Part shown: positions 42,659 to 51,838 of the stretch, piece after piece
Layout of the letters: every line of letters begins with the position of its first letter
How positions within the stretch are numbered: the first letter of the stretch is position 1
From: DATFXM01 sp035315885
GTDB taxonomy: Bacteria > Acidobacteriota > Blastocatellia > UBA7656
Assembly (NCBI GenBank): GCA_035315885.1
Contig: DATFXM010000049.1
Span: 6,305-70,304 of the forward strand
DNA length: 64,000 bases
Reading direction: 5' to 3'
Translations under genes and position numbers: made by a program
The notes under the pieces: model-generated
What the model saw: the letters and a program-made list of their open reading frames with translations, nothing else
Told to the model about the DNA's origin: nothing
Databases searched by the model: none

Positions 42659-43303
42659 ATGCGAAAGGGTATTTTTACAACGTTGATCGTGCTCATAACT
42701 GCATTTTCATTCGCCGCCTGCGAGAGGATCACCAGCAGTTCGTCAACTAATTCAACCAACAGCTCTGCAATGAGCGATTCGGATCTACAGCGAATGGTTA
42801 AGACAAAACTGGACTCCGATCCGGCGGTTAAGGCTGCCGACCTTAGCGTGAGCGCCAACGCCGGCCGGAATGAAGTCGAGCTGTCTGGAACGGTAGATTC
42901 CGAAGCGCTGAGGACAAGAGCTGTGGAGCTCGCCAAGACCGCACACGCCGGACTCATGGTCACCGACAGGATCGACGTCAAGGCGCGCGAGATGACCCGG
43001 GCGCAGTACTCCGATGAAGATGCCCGAAAGGAAAGAGCAAAGGCGCAGACTGATAAGGAGACGGTTGGAAACTCGATCGACGACGCGTGGATTCACGCCA
43101 AGATAGTTGGAAAACTGATCGCGAATTCGAGGACACCGGAAAGGAAGATCAACGTAGACGTAGTCAACAGCGTCGTAACGCTGAGGGGAAGCGTCGAAAC
43201 ACCAGACCAAAAGGCTGAGGCTGAACGGGTGGCCAGATCAACAGATGGAGTTAAGAAAGTCGACAATCTGCTAAAGGTCGAGCGGTCGAAAACCAAATCG
43301 TAA
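42659..43303 (+). CDS. Lipoprotein with two BON domains
   Basis: A 214-residue protein. The ATG at 42659 lies behind AAAGGAGG. The hydrophobic signal LIVLITAFSFAAC gives a likely lipidated Cys (lipobox FAAC, imperfect). After a Ser/Asn/Thr linker two BON domains follow: about residues 45-110 (LVKTKLDSDPAV..., VELSGTVDSEALR) and about 140-205 (DDAWIHAKIVGKLIAN, NVDVVNSVVTLRGSV). BON domains bind membranes or peptidoglycan, as in OsmY; a stress-induced envelope lipoprotein is likely. Confidence 0.85.
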   Translation: MRKGIFTTLIVLITAFSFAACERITSSSSTNSTNSSAMSDSDLQRMVKTKLDSDPAVKAADLSVSANAGRNEVELSGTVDSEALRTRAVELAKTAHAGLMVTDRIDVKAREMTRAQYSDEDARKERAKAQTDKETVGNSIDDAWIHAKIVGKLIANSRTPERKINVDVVNSVVTLRGSVETPDQKAEAERVARSTDGVKKVDNLLKVERSKTKS

Positions 43304-43314
43304 GGAACAATAGA

Positions 43315-43356
43315 TCTGAGTACCGAGTTGTAACTAATCAGAACTCGGTACTCAGA
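43315..43356. repeat. Heptamer element forming a perfect hairpin; likely terminator
   Basis: TCTGAGTACCGAGTT (43315-43329) and AACTCGGTACTCAGA (43342-43356) are exact inverted repeats of 15 bp around a 12-base loop. It separates the convergent BON and hybrid-kinase genes and is the cleanest hairpin made by this repeat family. Confidence 0.85.
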
Positions 43357-43367
43357 CTCTTTCCTGC

Positions 43368-45008
43368 TCAAGCTCGGCCACCTATCTGTCGCAGCTTGCG
43401 TTTTGACCCCTCAAACGCGAGGTCCGCTACCACGCGCGCGAGCCCGTCCGGTTCAACCGGCTTTGGAAGGTGAACTTGATAGCCTGACGATAGAACCTTC
43501 AACTGGTCTTCCGGCCGCGCGTAGGCAGTTAATGCGACCGCCGGGATTCCAGCGAATTGCTCCGACGTGTTTTCCCTAAGCTTCTTGATGAGCTCAAATC
43601 CGTCTTCGTCCGGCATTCCGATGTCGCTCACCAGCACATCGGGCGCGGGATTGAGACCCAGCCAATTCATTAGCTCCGCGACTGACGGAAGAGCGGTGAC
43701 GTTCGCTCCGCGCGTTTCCAGCGCCGCGCGCAGCAGATCTCGCGCGTCGGCGTCGTCATCCACGATAAGAACATGAACGCCATCCAGCCACGCTGGATCG
43801 CAGAAGGCGCGCACTGTGGTATGTACTGGGACCCTCTCAGTGATATGCGACAGAGGCAACGACACGTTGAACAAAGCGCCTCGTCCTTTGCCTTCGCTGC
43901 GGGCGCTTACGCTTCCACCGTGCAACTCTACGATGTGACGCACGATGGCAAGCCCGAGCCCGAGGCCGCCGTGCCTTCGTGTGAAAGTGCTGTCACCCTG
44001 TCGAAATCGGTCGAACACGTAAGGAAGGAAGTCCTCGCGGATTCCCTCGCCCGTATCGGTCACGGTAATGATTGCCTCGGGCCCGACTCTCTCCAGCCTG
44101 ACTTCGACCGAACCGCCGTTAGGCGTGAACTTGATCGCATTCGACAGAAGATTCCAGACCACCTGCTGGATTCGACTTGTATCCCCCAATATGATTCCGA
44201 CGTCCGGCTCGATACCCACCGACAGGTTAATGCCTTTCGCATCGGTCGCAAGCCGGAGAGCATCTATCGCGGCTTCAATCACCGGTGCTAACTCGAACTG
44301 TCGCGCCTCGAGTCTGAGCTTTCCGGTGATGATTCTGGATACGTCCAGCAGATCGTCAATTATTTGTGCAAGCGATTTTGTATTTCGTACGACCGTTTGA
44401 AGCGCTCGTTGAGCCGCTTCTCCACTAAGAGCGCCTCCTCTGAGGAGCTGGGCCCAGCCAAGGATTGAGTTCAGCGGCGTGCGAAGCTCGTGCGATAGCG
44501 TAGCGAGGAATTCATCCTTGATCCGATTTGCTTCTCTGAGTTCGTGAGTGCGCTCTTCAACGATTCTCTCCAGCTCGCTCGCGTATCGTTCCAGCGCAGA
44601 CCTCTGGTTCTCTATCTGGCGACTCATCTGTCGCATCTGAATGGCGCGGGAGAGGGCCGCCACGAAGTACTCGCGATCGATCGGCTTTTGCACGAAGTCA
44701 TAAGCTCCGGCCCTAAGCGCCTGAAGCGCGAGATCGTGCTCGCCGTGACCGGTAATCAGAAGAGTCGGAACATCCGGTCTGAGGGCTTTTACTTCCGCGA
44801 GCAGTGCCAGCCCGTCCATGCCCGGCATCTTGATATCGCTGACGATCGCGTCGTAATCGCTTTCGGTTATTCTGGTTATTGCTGTCCTGGCGGAATCACA
44901 CGTATCAATCGACATCGGGCCGAGCCGCAGCCTCAGGGTCTCAGGCAGCGCGTTCAGAAGCGCGGGGTCATCGTCCACGATGAGAACGTTGGGCGTATTC
45001 ATGACCAT
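43368..45008 (-). CDS. Hybrid histidine kinase, REC-HisKA-HATPase-REC
   Basis: A 546-residue cytoplasmic protein. Receiver 1 (about residues 6-125) has VSDIKMPGMDG as the phospho-acceptor region; a coiled coil leads into HisKA with LSHELRTPLNS, then HATPase motifs NLLSNAIKFTP, DTGEGI and GGLGLGLAIV. Receiver 2 (about 415-535) has VSDIGMPDEDG. The upstream kinase stop overlaps an ATG of this gene (ATGA), with an AGGAGG site just before; the start can be at 45008 or 45002. It probably receives and passes phosphate in a relay with the upstream kinase. The C-terminal receiver lacks an output domain. Confidence 0.9.
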   Translation of the reverse strand: MVMNTPNVLIVDDDPALLNALPETLRLRLGPMSIDTCDSARTAITRITESDYDAIVSDIKMPGMDGLALLAEVKALRPDVPTLLITGHGEHDLALQALRAGAYDFVQKPIDREYFVAALSRAIQMRQMSRQIENQRSALERYASELERIVEERTHELREANRIKDEFLATLSHELRTPLNSILGWAQLLRGGALSGEAAQRALQTVVRNTKSLAQIIDDLLDVSRIITGKLRLEARQFELAPVIEAAIDALRLATDAKGINLSVGIEPDVGIILGDTSRIQQVVWNLLSNAIKFTPNGGSVEVRLERVGPEAIITVTDTGEGIREDFLPYVFDRFRQGDSTFTRRHGGLGLGLAIVRHIVELHGGSVSARSEGKGRGALFNVSLPLSHITERVPVHTTVRAFCDPAWLDGVHVLIVDDDADARDLLRAALETRGANVTALPSVAELMNWLGLNPAPDVLVSDIGMPDEDGFELIKKLRENTSEQFAGIPAVALTAYARPEDQLKVLSSGYQVHLPKPVEPDGLARVVADLAFEGSKRKLRQIGGRA

Positions 45009-46153
45009 GCCCCTCCTGACGAGTCATCCTTAGCGAGCGGGAGTTGAATAACAAAGACTGCCCCAAGACCGCGAGCGGCCTTCCCGACCCTGATCGTACC
45101 CAAATGATCGCTGATGATGGCGTAAGTGATCGACAACCCGAGACCCGTTCCTTTGCCGACATCCTTGGTGGTAAAGAACGGGTCAAAAATCCGCTGCTCG
45201 AGACCTTCGGGGATCCCATGTCCGCTATCAGAAAAAGATATCTCAGCCTTTTCGTCCTTAATCCGGCACGAAATTGTCAGCGCTTTCTCGTCCGAATCCA
45301 TTACCGCGTCGCGCGCATTGGTCAACAGGTTAAGGAAAACCTGCTCGAGTTGAATCGGGTTGCCCATCACCATCGGTTCCTCTGCGCAAAGGTTCAGCAG
45401 GACTTCGATCTGACGAAGGCGCAGTTGCTCGTTCATCAGCGAAAGTGCGCGTTGGATGATCGGTTTTATCGCTATAGGCTCGAAGGTGAAGGTTGCTGCA
45501 CGCCCAAACACTCGAAGATGCGAAATGATTTCCGACGCCTTTTGCACCTGATCCAGCGCATGCCTCAGTTCTCCGAGTATTCGCTGGCTGTCGCCCTGAC
45601 CAAGTTCGACCCAGTCGATCGCGTTTCCTATGAACAGTCCGATGTTGTTAAGCGGATTGTTCAATTCGTGAGCGACTCCCGTTGTCAGCTCGCCGAGCGT
45701 TGCCAGCTTGCCCGCCTGTACGAGCTGTTCCTGTTTATCGCGGAGCTCCTGTTCGCGCCGAAGCATCTCATCCGTCGTTTTGCGAAGGTCGTCCATTATG
45801 TGGATCATCGCCTTGCGCGTTCGTTCGAGGCGCAGATTCGACTGGTGAGAGTCTTTGAGTATGTGCAGTACTGCTCGTCGAGAGTTGTCCTGGCGCTCGC
45901 TTTGACGGGCAAGCCGGCGTCGGTCCTTCTCGTAGTCGATCATGATGTGGAGCATCGCCTTGCGCTGGTCGGCCAGCCGCTGGTTGAGCTCCTTCATGTC
46001 GCCCATTATGTGTATCAAGGCTCGGCGACGCTCCTCGCCCTTGACCACTCGATTCTCGAGCGTCCTGATGTGCTCGAGCAGCCTCGATTCGTTCTCCAGA
46101 ACCTCCTCGAGCGTCCGCGTCTCGAACCATTGCTGTGCTCTCACCGAGACCAT
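44999..46153 (-). CDS. Sensor-less histidine kinase with a tandem coiled-coil motif
   Basis: A 384-residue kinase. From about residue 45 four copies of R(R/K)Ax(x)HI(M/L)xD-type helical repeats occur (RRALIHIMGD, RKAMLHIMID, RRAVLHILKD, RKAMIHIMDD), then a coil, HisKA with GVAHELNNPLNN, N box LLTNARDAV, DSGHGI and FDPFFTTK. No sensor or membrane segment is present. The start at 46153 is four bases after the stop of the PAS-array gene. It should read input from that protein through matching coils, and pass phosphate to the downstream hybrid kinase. Confidence 0.85.
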   Translation of the reverse strand: MVSVRAQQWFETRTLEEVLENESRLLEHIRTLENRVVKGEERRRALIHIMGDMKELNQRLADQRKAMLHIMIDYEKDRRRLARQSERQDNSRRAVLHILKDSHQSNLRLERTRKAMIHIMDDLRKTTDEMLRREQELRDKQEQLVQAGKLATLGELTTGVAHELNNPLNNIGLFIGNAIDWVELGQGDSQRILGELRHALDQVQKASEIISHLRVFGRAATFTFEPIAIKPIIQRALSLMNEQLRLRQIEVLLNLCAEEPMVMGNPIQLEQVFLNLLTNARDAVMDSDEKALTISCRIKDEKAEISFSDSGHGIPEGLEQRIFDPFFTTKDVGKGTGLGLSITYAIISDHLGTIRVGKAARGLGAVFVIQLPLAKDDSSGGAWS

Positions 46154-46157
46154 TTGC

Positions 46158-48158
46158 TTAGTTTGTTCCGCTCTTCGTCGGGGTCTTGCCAATCTTCTGC
46201 CTGAGCCCCTCCAGCTCCTTCTCCAGTGCAATCATTTTCAGTTCGCGCCCTACCACTACTTCTTCGAACTTCTCCAGGTCCAGGATCTTTTCCTGAAGCT
46301 CCGCCTTCGACTGCTGAAGGTCCCGCACGACCAGTTCGTACGCCCTCATGTCACGCAGAATTCCGATCGCGCCAATCACCTTGCCATCCGGATCACGCAG
46401 CGCCGACGCATTCAGCGTGGTCGGAATGATTTCGCCTGACGCGCTGCGAGGGTTCAGCCGCGCGTTCCGGGTAACTCCGCGTTCAACGACCTCGCGAAGC
46501 GCCGCGGTGAACTCACGCGTCTCTTCCGCACTGATGAACCTCGACAATGATTGCTCGATCAGCTCGTCCGGTCTGAAGCCGAGCAACGCAAACACCGCAT
46601 CGTTCGCCTGAAGAATTTTTCCTTCCAGGTCGGAGACGAACACCGGATCTGGCGCGTTCTTGATGAGACTCTCAGCATATGCACGTGCCTTGTCCTGCTC
46701 ACGCATATCTCGCAGGATTCCGATTGCGCCGATAACTTTTCCATCGGTGTCGCGCAATGCGGATGCATTCAAGCTCGTGGGGATGATCTCGCCGGAGGCG
46801 CTGCGCGGATTGAGTCGCGCGTTTCTGGTCACTCCGCGTTCGACGACCTCGCGAAGAGCGACGGTGAATTCGCGCGTTTCATCGGGGGAAAGAATGCGAG
46901 AGAGCGATTGTTCGATCAGTTCGTCTGGTCTGAATCCCAACAGGTCGAAGACCGCATCGTTCGCTTGCAGGATCTTGCCTTCGAGATCGGACACAAACAC
47001 GGGATCGGGCGCGTTCTTGATCAAGCTTTCCGCGTACGACCTGGCTTTGTCCAACTCGCGCATATCTCGAAGGATTCCGATGGCGCCGATTACTCTTCCA
47101 TCCGGATCGCGCAATGCCGACGCGTTCAAGGTCATCGGTATGATCTCACCGGAGGCGCTTCGTGGGTTAAGCCGCGCGTTGCGCGTCACGCCGCGTTCAA
47201 CCACCTCGTCGAGTGCCGCCATGAACTCCCGCGTTTCAGCAGGGCTTATGAACCTTGACAGCGACTGCTCGAGCACTTCATCCTGCCTAAACCCCAGCAA
47301 CTTGGAGACTGCATCATTGGCCTGCAGAATCTTGCCTTCGAGGTCTGACACAAATACCGGGTCAGGCGCGTTCTGGATCAAGCTCTCGGCGTAAGCCCGA
47401 GCCTTATCCAGCTCTCGCATATCTCTGAGAATTCCGATTGCGCCTATTGCTCTTCCATCGGAATCGCGAAGCGCAGACGCGTTCAGACTGGTAGAGATCA
47501 CTTCGCCGCTGGCGCTGCGAGGATTGAGCACCACGTTGCGTGTGACTCCGCGCTCTACGACTTCGCGCAGCGCAGCGGTGAATTCGCGAGCCTCCTCCGG
47601 GCTGATGAATCTGGACAATGACTGTTCGATAACCTCATCGGGTCTGAAGCCCAGGACCTGCGAAACCGCATCGTTCGCCTGAAGGATTTTGCCCTCGAGG
47701 TCCGATACAAACACCGGGTCAGGCGCATTCTTGATCAGGCTCTCGGCGTAAGCACGCGCCTTATCGAGTTCGCGCATATCTCGCAGGATTCCAATCACGC
47801 CTATCGGCCGCGAGTCCGAATCCAGCAATGCAGAAGCGTTGAGACTGGTCGGAATGACTTCGCCGCTTGCGCTGCGCGGGTTCAAGACCACGTTGCGGGT
47901 CACGCCCCGCTCGACCACTTCGCGCAGGACCGCGGTGAATTCCCGCGCTTCTTCGGCGCTTATGAAGCGTTTCAGCGATTGCTCCAGCACCTCATCCTGA
48001 CGAAATCCCAGGAGCTGAGAGACTGCGTCATTGGCCTGAAGTATTTTTCCCTCGAGGTCGGACACAAACACCGGGTCCGGGGCGTTGGCGATGATTATAT
48101 CGGCCGGCAACAACCCACTTGATTTGCCACTTACCGGTTGCATTGCAGGGTCAGCCAT
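46158..48158 (-). CDS. Stand-alone array of five near-identical PAS domains
   Basis: A 666-residue protein composed of five tandem PAS domains in 119-residue units. Each opens NAPDPVFVSDLEGKILQAND, followed by an E(Q)SL(S/K)RF(I)S-type segment, ERGVTRN, NPRSASGE, LNASAL and IGxIGILRDMRE; differences between units are few. The end is a coiled coil (ELKMIALEKELEGLR). There is no kinase, cyclase or DNA-binding domain, so it should act by passing signals to the kinase that starts four bases later. The ATG at 48158 follows AGGAGAT. The repeat DNA is about 357 bp per unit. Ligand of the PAS pockets unknown. Confidence 0.85.
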   Translation of the reverse strand: MADPAMQPVSGKSSGLLPADIIIANAPDPVFVSDLEGKILQANDAVSQLLGFRQDEVLEQSLKRFISAEEAREFTAVLREVVERGVTRNVVLNPRSASGEVIPTSLNASALLDSDSRPIGVIGILRDMRELDKARAYAESLIKNAPDPVFVSDLEGKILQANDAVSQVLGFRPDEVIEQSLSRFISPEEAREFTAALREVVERGVTRNVVLNPRSASGEVISTSLNASALRDSDGRAIGAIGILRDMRELDKARAYAESLIQNAPDPVFVSDLEGKILQANDAVSKLLGFRQDEVLEQSLSRFISPAETREFMAALDEVVERGVTRNARLNPRSASGEIIPMTLNASALRDPDGRVIGAIGILRDMRELDKARSYAESLIKNAPDPVFVSDLEGKILQANDAVFDLLGFRPDELIEQSLSRILSPDETREFTVALREVVERGVTRNARLNPRSASGEIIPTSLNASALRDTDGKVIGAIGILRDMREQDKARAYAESLIKNAPDPVFVSDLEGKILQANDAVFALLGFRPDELIEQSLSRFISAEETREFTAALREVVERGVTRNARLNPRSASGEIIPTTLNASALRDPDGKVIGAIGILRDMRAYELVVRDLQQSKAELQEKILDLEKFEEVVVGRELKMIALEKELEGLRQKIGKTPTKSGTN

Positions 48159-48860
48159 GTTCGATCTCCTAGCCGAAGACATTCGAATCGGGTCGGGTCA
48201 CCAGTGCATCGCAGAAAAATTCGCCCCGCCTTTGGCGGGACGCGATGACCTACGTGACCATTGCGACGGAAACCGCGCGGCGAATCGCGAGCGGTCCGCA
48301 AAGCGGGGACCACGGGGCAGAGACTTTGTTGGAGGAATGTTCACCCGCAGTCATGTCTGCCAGATGGAGACAGTCGGCTCGACAAACGGCAGCATGCGGG
48401 AGACAACGCATTCTCTTGATGCCGATCCCTGGAAGCTGAACAAGCACTAACGCCTCGTCTCGTGATCGTCCCGGCATTGGCGACGCCGACGATCGCGACG
48501 TCGCAATTGGTCTAACATCAACCAAGGCGCTTGCGACCAGGAGGCTTCGGCTTCGCAAAATTAGGATGGAACCGCCCCACGCTGTATTGTATTCGAACGC
48601 ATATAGCGTTCAGCCTCGTGAGCGGTGCAAAAAAGATGCCAGTTGGGTCCTGCGGTTAGTAACCCACGCAAAGACCAAATTGTGAGTGTTTAGCGCTCAA
48701 CAGCGCTGCACCAGTCGCATAGCCGGATGTCTGCCCGTTGTCTTCTCTGAACCGGAGCCGTACAGCAGTCGTTGTACTTGCCCGGTTTCGTGACGTATTA
48801 ATAGGGCAGGGGCCGTTCAAAGTATTCTTGCCGAGACTCTTCCGTGCTGGCCTAATCGCT
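48159..48860. other. Intergenic region between the signalling genes
   Basis: About 700 bp with no gene I can support. Several short frames (for example 48656-48946 minus) have no ribosome site and no recognisable composition. The left part must hold the PAS-array promoter; no operator was found. Confidence 0.5.
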
Positions 48861-49238
48861 TCAGGCCACGCCTCCCAGGGGCGATGCTGATGCTGACTCC
48901 CAATCTTCTCGTTGACCGGTAGGGTACCTGAGGACTCGGGCTGCACTCTGGCCGGCAGCCTTTGAAGCCCGTGCGTTCATGAGCCGCTCGGCGTAAGGCG
49001 CTCGATGGGCCGCTAACACGTAGCTCGTCCCGCCGCACTGATGACAACGCCCCGATAGATCCAGAAACGTCTTTTTCGGAAGCGCTTCGTCTCCAGAACA
49101 GTCCCCGCAGATTATTTGCACGCCGACGCTGGTGACCGGGAAGCGCTTCTCGACGAGCGTGGGATCGAACTTGCGGCTCTTTACCAGGGAATACGCCAAT
49201 ACGGCGGTGGTCAGAACCAGTACAACAAGGATCAGCAT
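48861..49238 (-). CDS. Small membrane-anchored zinc-ribbon protein
   Basis: A 125-residue protein behind an AAGGAG ribosome site. An N-terminal helix (LILVVLVLTTAVLAYSLV) anchors it; then a split zinc ribbon with ICGDCSGDE and GRCHQCGG, each CxxC, about 24 residues apart. The remaining C-terminus is basic and low-complexity. No known function. Its position between the PAS array and the second hybrid kinase may indicate a role in the signalling block, but there is no direct evidence. Confidence 0.65.
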   Translation of the reverse strand: MLILVVLVLTTAVLAYSLVKSRKFDPTLVEKRFPVTSVGVQIICGDCSGDEALPKKTFLDLSGRCHQCGGTSYVLAAHRAPYAERLMNARASKAAGQSAARVLRYPTGQREDWESASASPLGGVA

Positions 49239-49357
49239 AAGGTTTGCTCCTTAAAAAAGAAGGAAGATCAAGCTTCCACAATCCTGGTGCCTCAATCATC
49301 CATGAACTGCTGCACTGAAAACGCGAACTGCTGCACTGAAAACGCTGATGACAACTC

Positions 49358-51838
49358 TCAAGAGGCAAGAATCGGCGGCGTCCGGTGCCGACCCGCCAAA
49401 CTAGCCACAACCGTCAATAGTTCTGCTGGCTCAACCGGCTTGGATACGTGTATCTGAAATCCGGCGGCCAGAGCGCTCATTCGATCTTCCACCCGCGAAT
49501 AAGCGGTGAGCGCCACCGCTGGAATATTGCCCGCTCTGTTTTCCTCCAACTTCCTAAGCCGCTGAATCAGCGAATAGCCATCCAGATCCGGCATCTCTAT
49601 ATCGGATATCAGAACGTCCGGTTGCCAGTCGTCGTCAGATTCCAGAATCGAAAGCGCTTCATTCACCGAGCCGACCGATATCACGTCGACACGAGAGTGC
49701 GAAAGAATCGCCTCCACCAACTCGCGCGCGTCGGGATCATCGTCGACAAGAAGCACTCGAATACCCTCGAGGGAAATCGTAGTCACCGGTGTGTAAACCG
49801 ACGCCTCCTTGAGCGACTCATCGGCGACTCTGCTCTCCACACAAACAACCGGCAATCTGACGGTAAAGGTTGCTCCCTTGCCTTCTCCGGCACTCTCGAC
49901 TTCGACCGACCCGCCGTGCAGCTCGGTCAGATGTCGCACAATCGCGAGCCCAAGCCCAAGGCCGCCCTGCTTCCTTGTGCTGGATCCATCGGCCTGCCTG
50001 AACCTGTCGAAAACGTAGGGCAGGAACGCGCGCGCAATTCCAACCCCGGTATCGCTTACTTCTATATGAACGTGAGAATTCGCTCGCGTCAGCGAAACGC
50101 GCACGCTGCCCCTGTTAGGTGTGAACTTGATTGCGTTCGAAATCAGGTTCCATACGATCTGCTGAACCCGGTCGGGGTCGCCGGATATGATTGTCGCCCC
50201 GTCAGGACGGTCGACCTGAAGTTCGATTTCCTTGGCGCGTGCAGCCGGCCGAACCGCTTCCACCGCCGCGTCGACTATGCGTGTCACATCGATCGGGCAG
50301 ATATTCAATCGGAGTTTGCCGGTGATGATGCGCGACACGTCGAGAAGGTCGTTGATTATCCGAGCCTGAGCGCGTGCGCTGCGTTCGACAGTTTCCAGCG
50401 CACGAGCCGCGGCGCGCTCGTCGAGATTGCCATCGCGCAGTAGCTGCACCCATCCGAGTATCGCGTTCAACGGCGAGCGCAGTTCGTGCGACACAGTGGC
50501 CAGAAATTCATCCTTGATGCGATTCGCAGATTCGGCGGCCAGACGCGCGCGCTGTTCGCTCTCATAAAGCCGCGTTTGCTCGATTGCCAAAGCGACGCGG
50601 TCAGCCACCAGCTGAAGCAGCCGCAGGTCGTTCTCCTTGAAATGCCCGGGGCGCTCCGATGCCGCCTGAATCACGCCTATGACGTTCCCCTCTACCATCA
50701 ACGGAGCGCCGATGAGCGAGGAGATCTGCTCATAAAGGGTGCCACCGACTGCTTCAGTCCTTGACAGGTCCCCCAGCAAAACCGGAATACGCGTTGCCGC
50801 TACGTGCTTAGCAATGCCTTGGCCCTTCGGACTGGCCAGCTCTTCCGCAGCTTTGCCTCTTCCACTTGAAATTCGAGGCGGCACACCGTGCGTGTCGCGA
50901 CCCAGCAGGAGCACGCTCGCCGCATCCGCACTCAGCAGCCCGCAGACATTCGATAGCGTCTCCTGAAGGAGCTGTTCAACAGAAAGTCCCATCAACGAAA
51001 TGTCTATGATCGTCTGCAGCCGCTTGACCAGCTTTGCAGATTGTTCGGCCTGGACCCTGGCCGCCTGCTCGGAGATCAATCGCTCGGCGCTCTCAGCTTC
51101 GAGCTCCTTCAGATCAGTGATGTCCCGACTCACGCTCCTGATGTGCACGAATTTGTTGTCCTTGCGGTAGACATTTGCGTCGATCAATACGTGTTTGATC
51201 GAGCCGTCCTTGGCTCGCAACCTGACCTCATAATTTCTCAGGCGATTGCCTTCGGATAGCCTCCGCAACATATCCTCGCTCGCCGCAGGATCTTCATAGA
51301 ACTCAGCAATCAAGTGACCGACGTACTCGCTCTCTTCGTAACCTAGAATGCTCAGCTCCGCCTGGTTTGCCCTTATCACGACGCCATCTTCAGAAATCCA
51401 CTGCAGGCCGGCGGGTGAATTCTCGAAGAAGTCTTCAAGCTCGCAAGTACCGTGATCCGATCCGTCGTCGCGCTTGCCGTCCTTTTCCTTATAGAAGCCT
51501 CGCGGAGGGCCGGTCTTGAAGTCCGATTGCGCGTGCGACTCGTTGCTTTCCTGCTGAGCTTCCTGTTGCCCGAACCCGCTCCGGTAGAGCATGCCTCCTT
51601 CACGAATCCGCGCCTCACGAACACCCCTCCAGAAAAGAGCGGTGACCGCGATGACATCGAGAGTCAGCAAAAACGAGAGCGACGCGGCCGAGTCGTGGCG
51701 GTCCCCAGCCGCAACTATGAGCACGATGAGCGCACTGAGCACGAGAGAAACGGTCGCTACGCTGCCGCTAAACCTCGCCAAACCCACGGGGTTCGGGGTT
51801 TCTATCGACGACCTGGAACAGTCCAACATCTTAAACAT
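49358..51838 (-). CDS. Membrane hybrid kinase, PAS-GAF-HisKA-HATPase-REC
   Basis: An 826-residue sensor. Two N-terminal membrane helices (about residues 26-46 and 52-72) are followed by a PAS domain (about 135-250, LEDFFENSPAGLQWISEDG), a GAF domain (about 275-430), HisKA with VSHELRSPLNAILGWVQLL, HATPase (NLISNAIKFTPN, DTGVGI, GGLGLGLAIV) and a C-terminal receiver with SDIEMPDLDG. The kinase core and receiver are strikingly like those of the 43-45 kb hybrid kinase, which suggests a duplication within the block. Phosphate most likely ends on a separate phosphotransfer protein, as the receiver has no output domain. Confidence 0.88.
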   Translation of the reverse strand: MFKMLDCSRSSIETPNPVGLARFSGSVATVSLVLSALIVLIVAAGDRHDSAASLSFLLTLDVIAVTALFWRGVREARIREGGMLYRSGFGQQEAQQESNESHAQSDFKTGPPRGFYKEKDGKRDDGSDHGTCELEDFFENSPAGLQWISEDGVVIRANQAELSILGYEESEYVGHLIAEFYEDPAASEDMLRRLSEGNRLRNYEVRLRAKDGSIKHVLIDANVYRKDNKFVHIRSVSRDITDLKELEAESAERLISEQAARVQAEQSAKLVKRLQTIIDISLMGLSVEQLLQETLSNVCGLLSADAASVLLLGRDTHGVPPRISSGRGKAAEELASPKGQGIAKHVAATRIPVLLGDLSRTEAVGGTLYEQISSLIGAPLMVEGNVIGVIQAASERPGHFKENDLRLLQLVADRVALAIEQTRLYESEQRARLAAESANRIKDEFLATVSHELRSPLNAILGWVQLLRDGNLDERAAARALETVERSARAQARIINDLLDVSRIITGKLRLNICPIDVTRIVDAAVEAVRPAARAKEIELQVDRPDGATIISGDPDRVQQIVWNLISNAIKFTPNRGSVRVSLTRANSHVHIEVSDTGVGIARAFLPYVFDRFRQADGSSTRKQGGLGLGLAIVRHLTELHGGSVEVESAGEGKGATFTVRLPVVCVESRVADESLKEASVYTPVTTISLEGIRVLLVDDDPDARELVEAILSHSRVDVISVGSVNEALSILESDDDWQPDVLISDIEMPDLDGYSLIQRLRKLEENRAGNIPAVALTAYSRVEDRMSALAAGFQIHVSKPVEPAELLTVVASLAGRHRTPPILAS

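Noticed and set aside
43315..43356. Operator palindrome
   Set aside because: It lies between two convergent gene ends and is composed of the heptamer repeat, so a terminator or repeat role is more likely.
45044..46204. 386-codon plus-strand frame opposite the sensorless kinase
   Set aside because: The minus-strand kinase has all HisKA/HATPase motifs; the opposite frame lacks any motif or ribosome site.
46158..48158. Assembly artefact producing the PAS repeats
   Set aside because: The five units differ by scattered substitutions and end in a unique coil, which favours real tandem domains; exact copy number still needs long reads.
48656..48946. 96-codon minus-strand frame in the gap before the zinc-ribbon gene
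   Set aside because: It overlaps the C-terminus of the zinc-ribbon gene on the same strand in another frame and has no ribosome site.
49448..50443. 331-codon plus-strand frame opposite the hybrid kinase
   Set aside because: No recognisable domain, and fully antisense to a clear kinase core.
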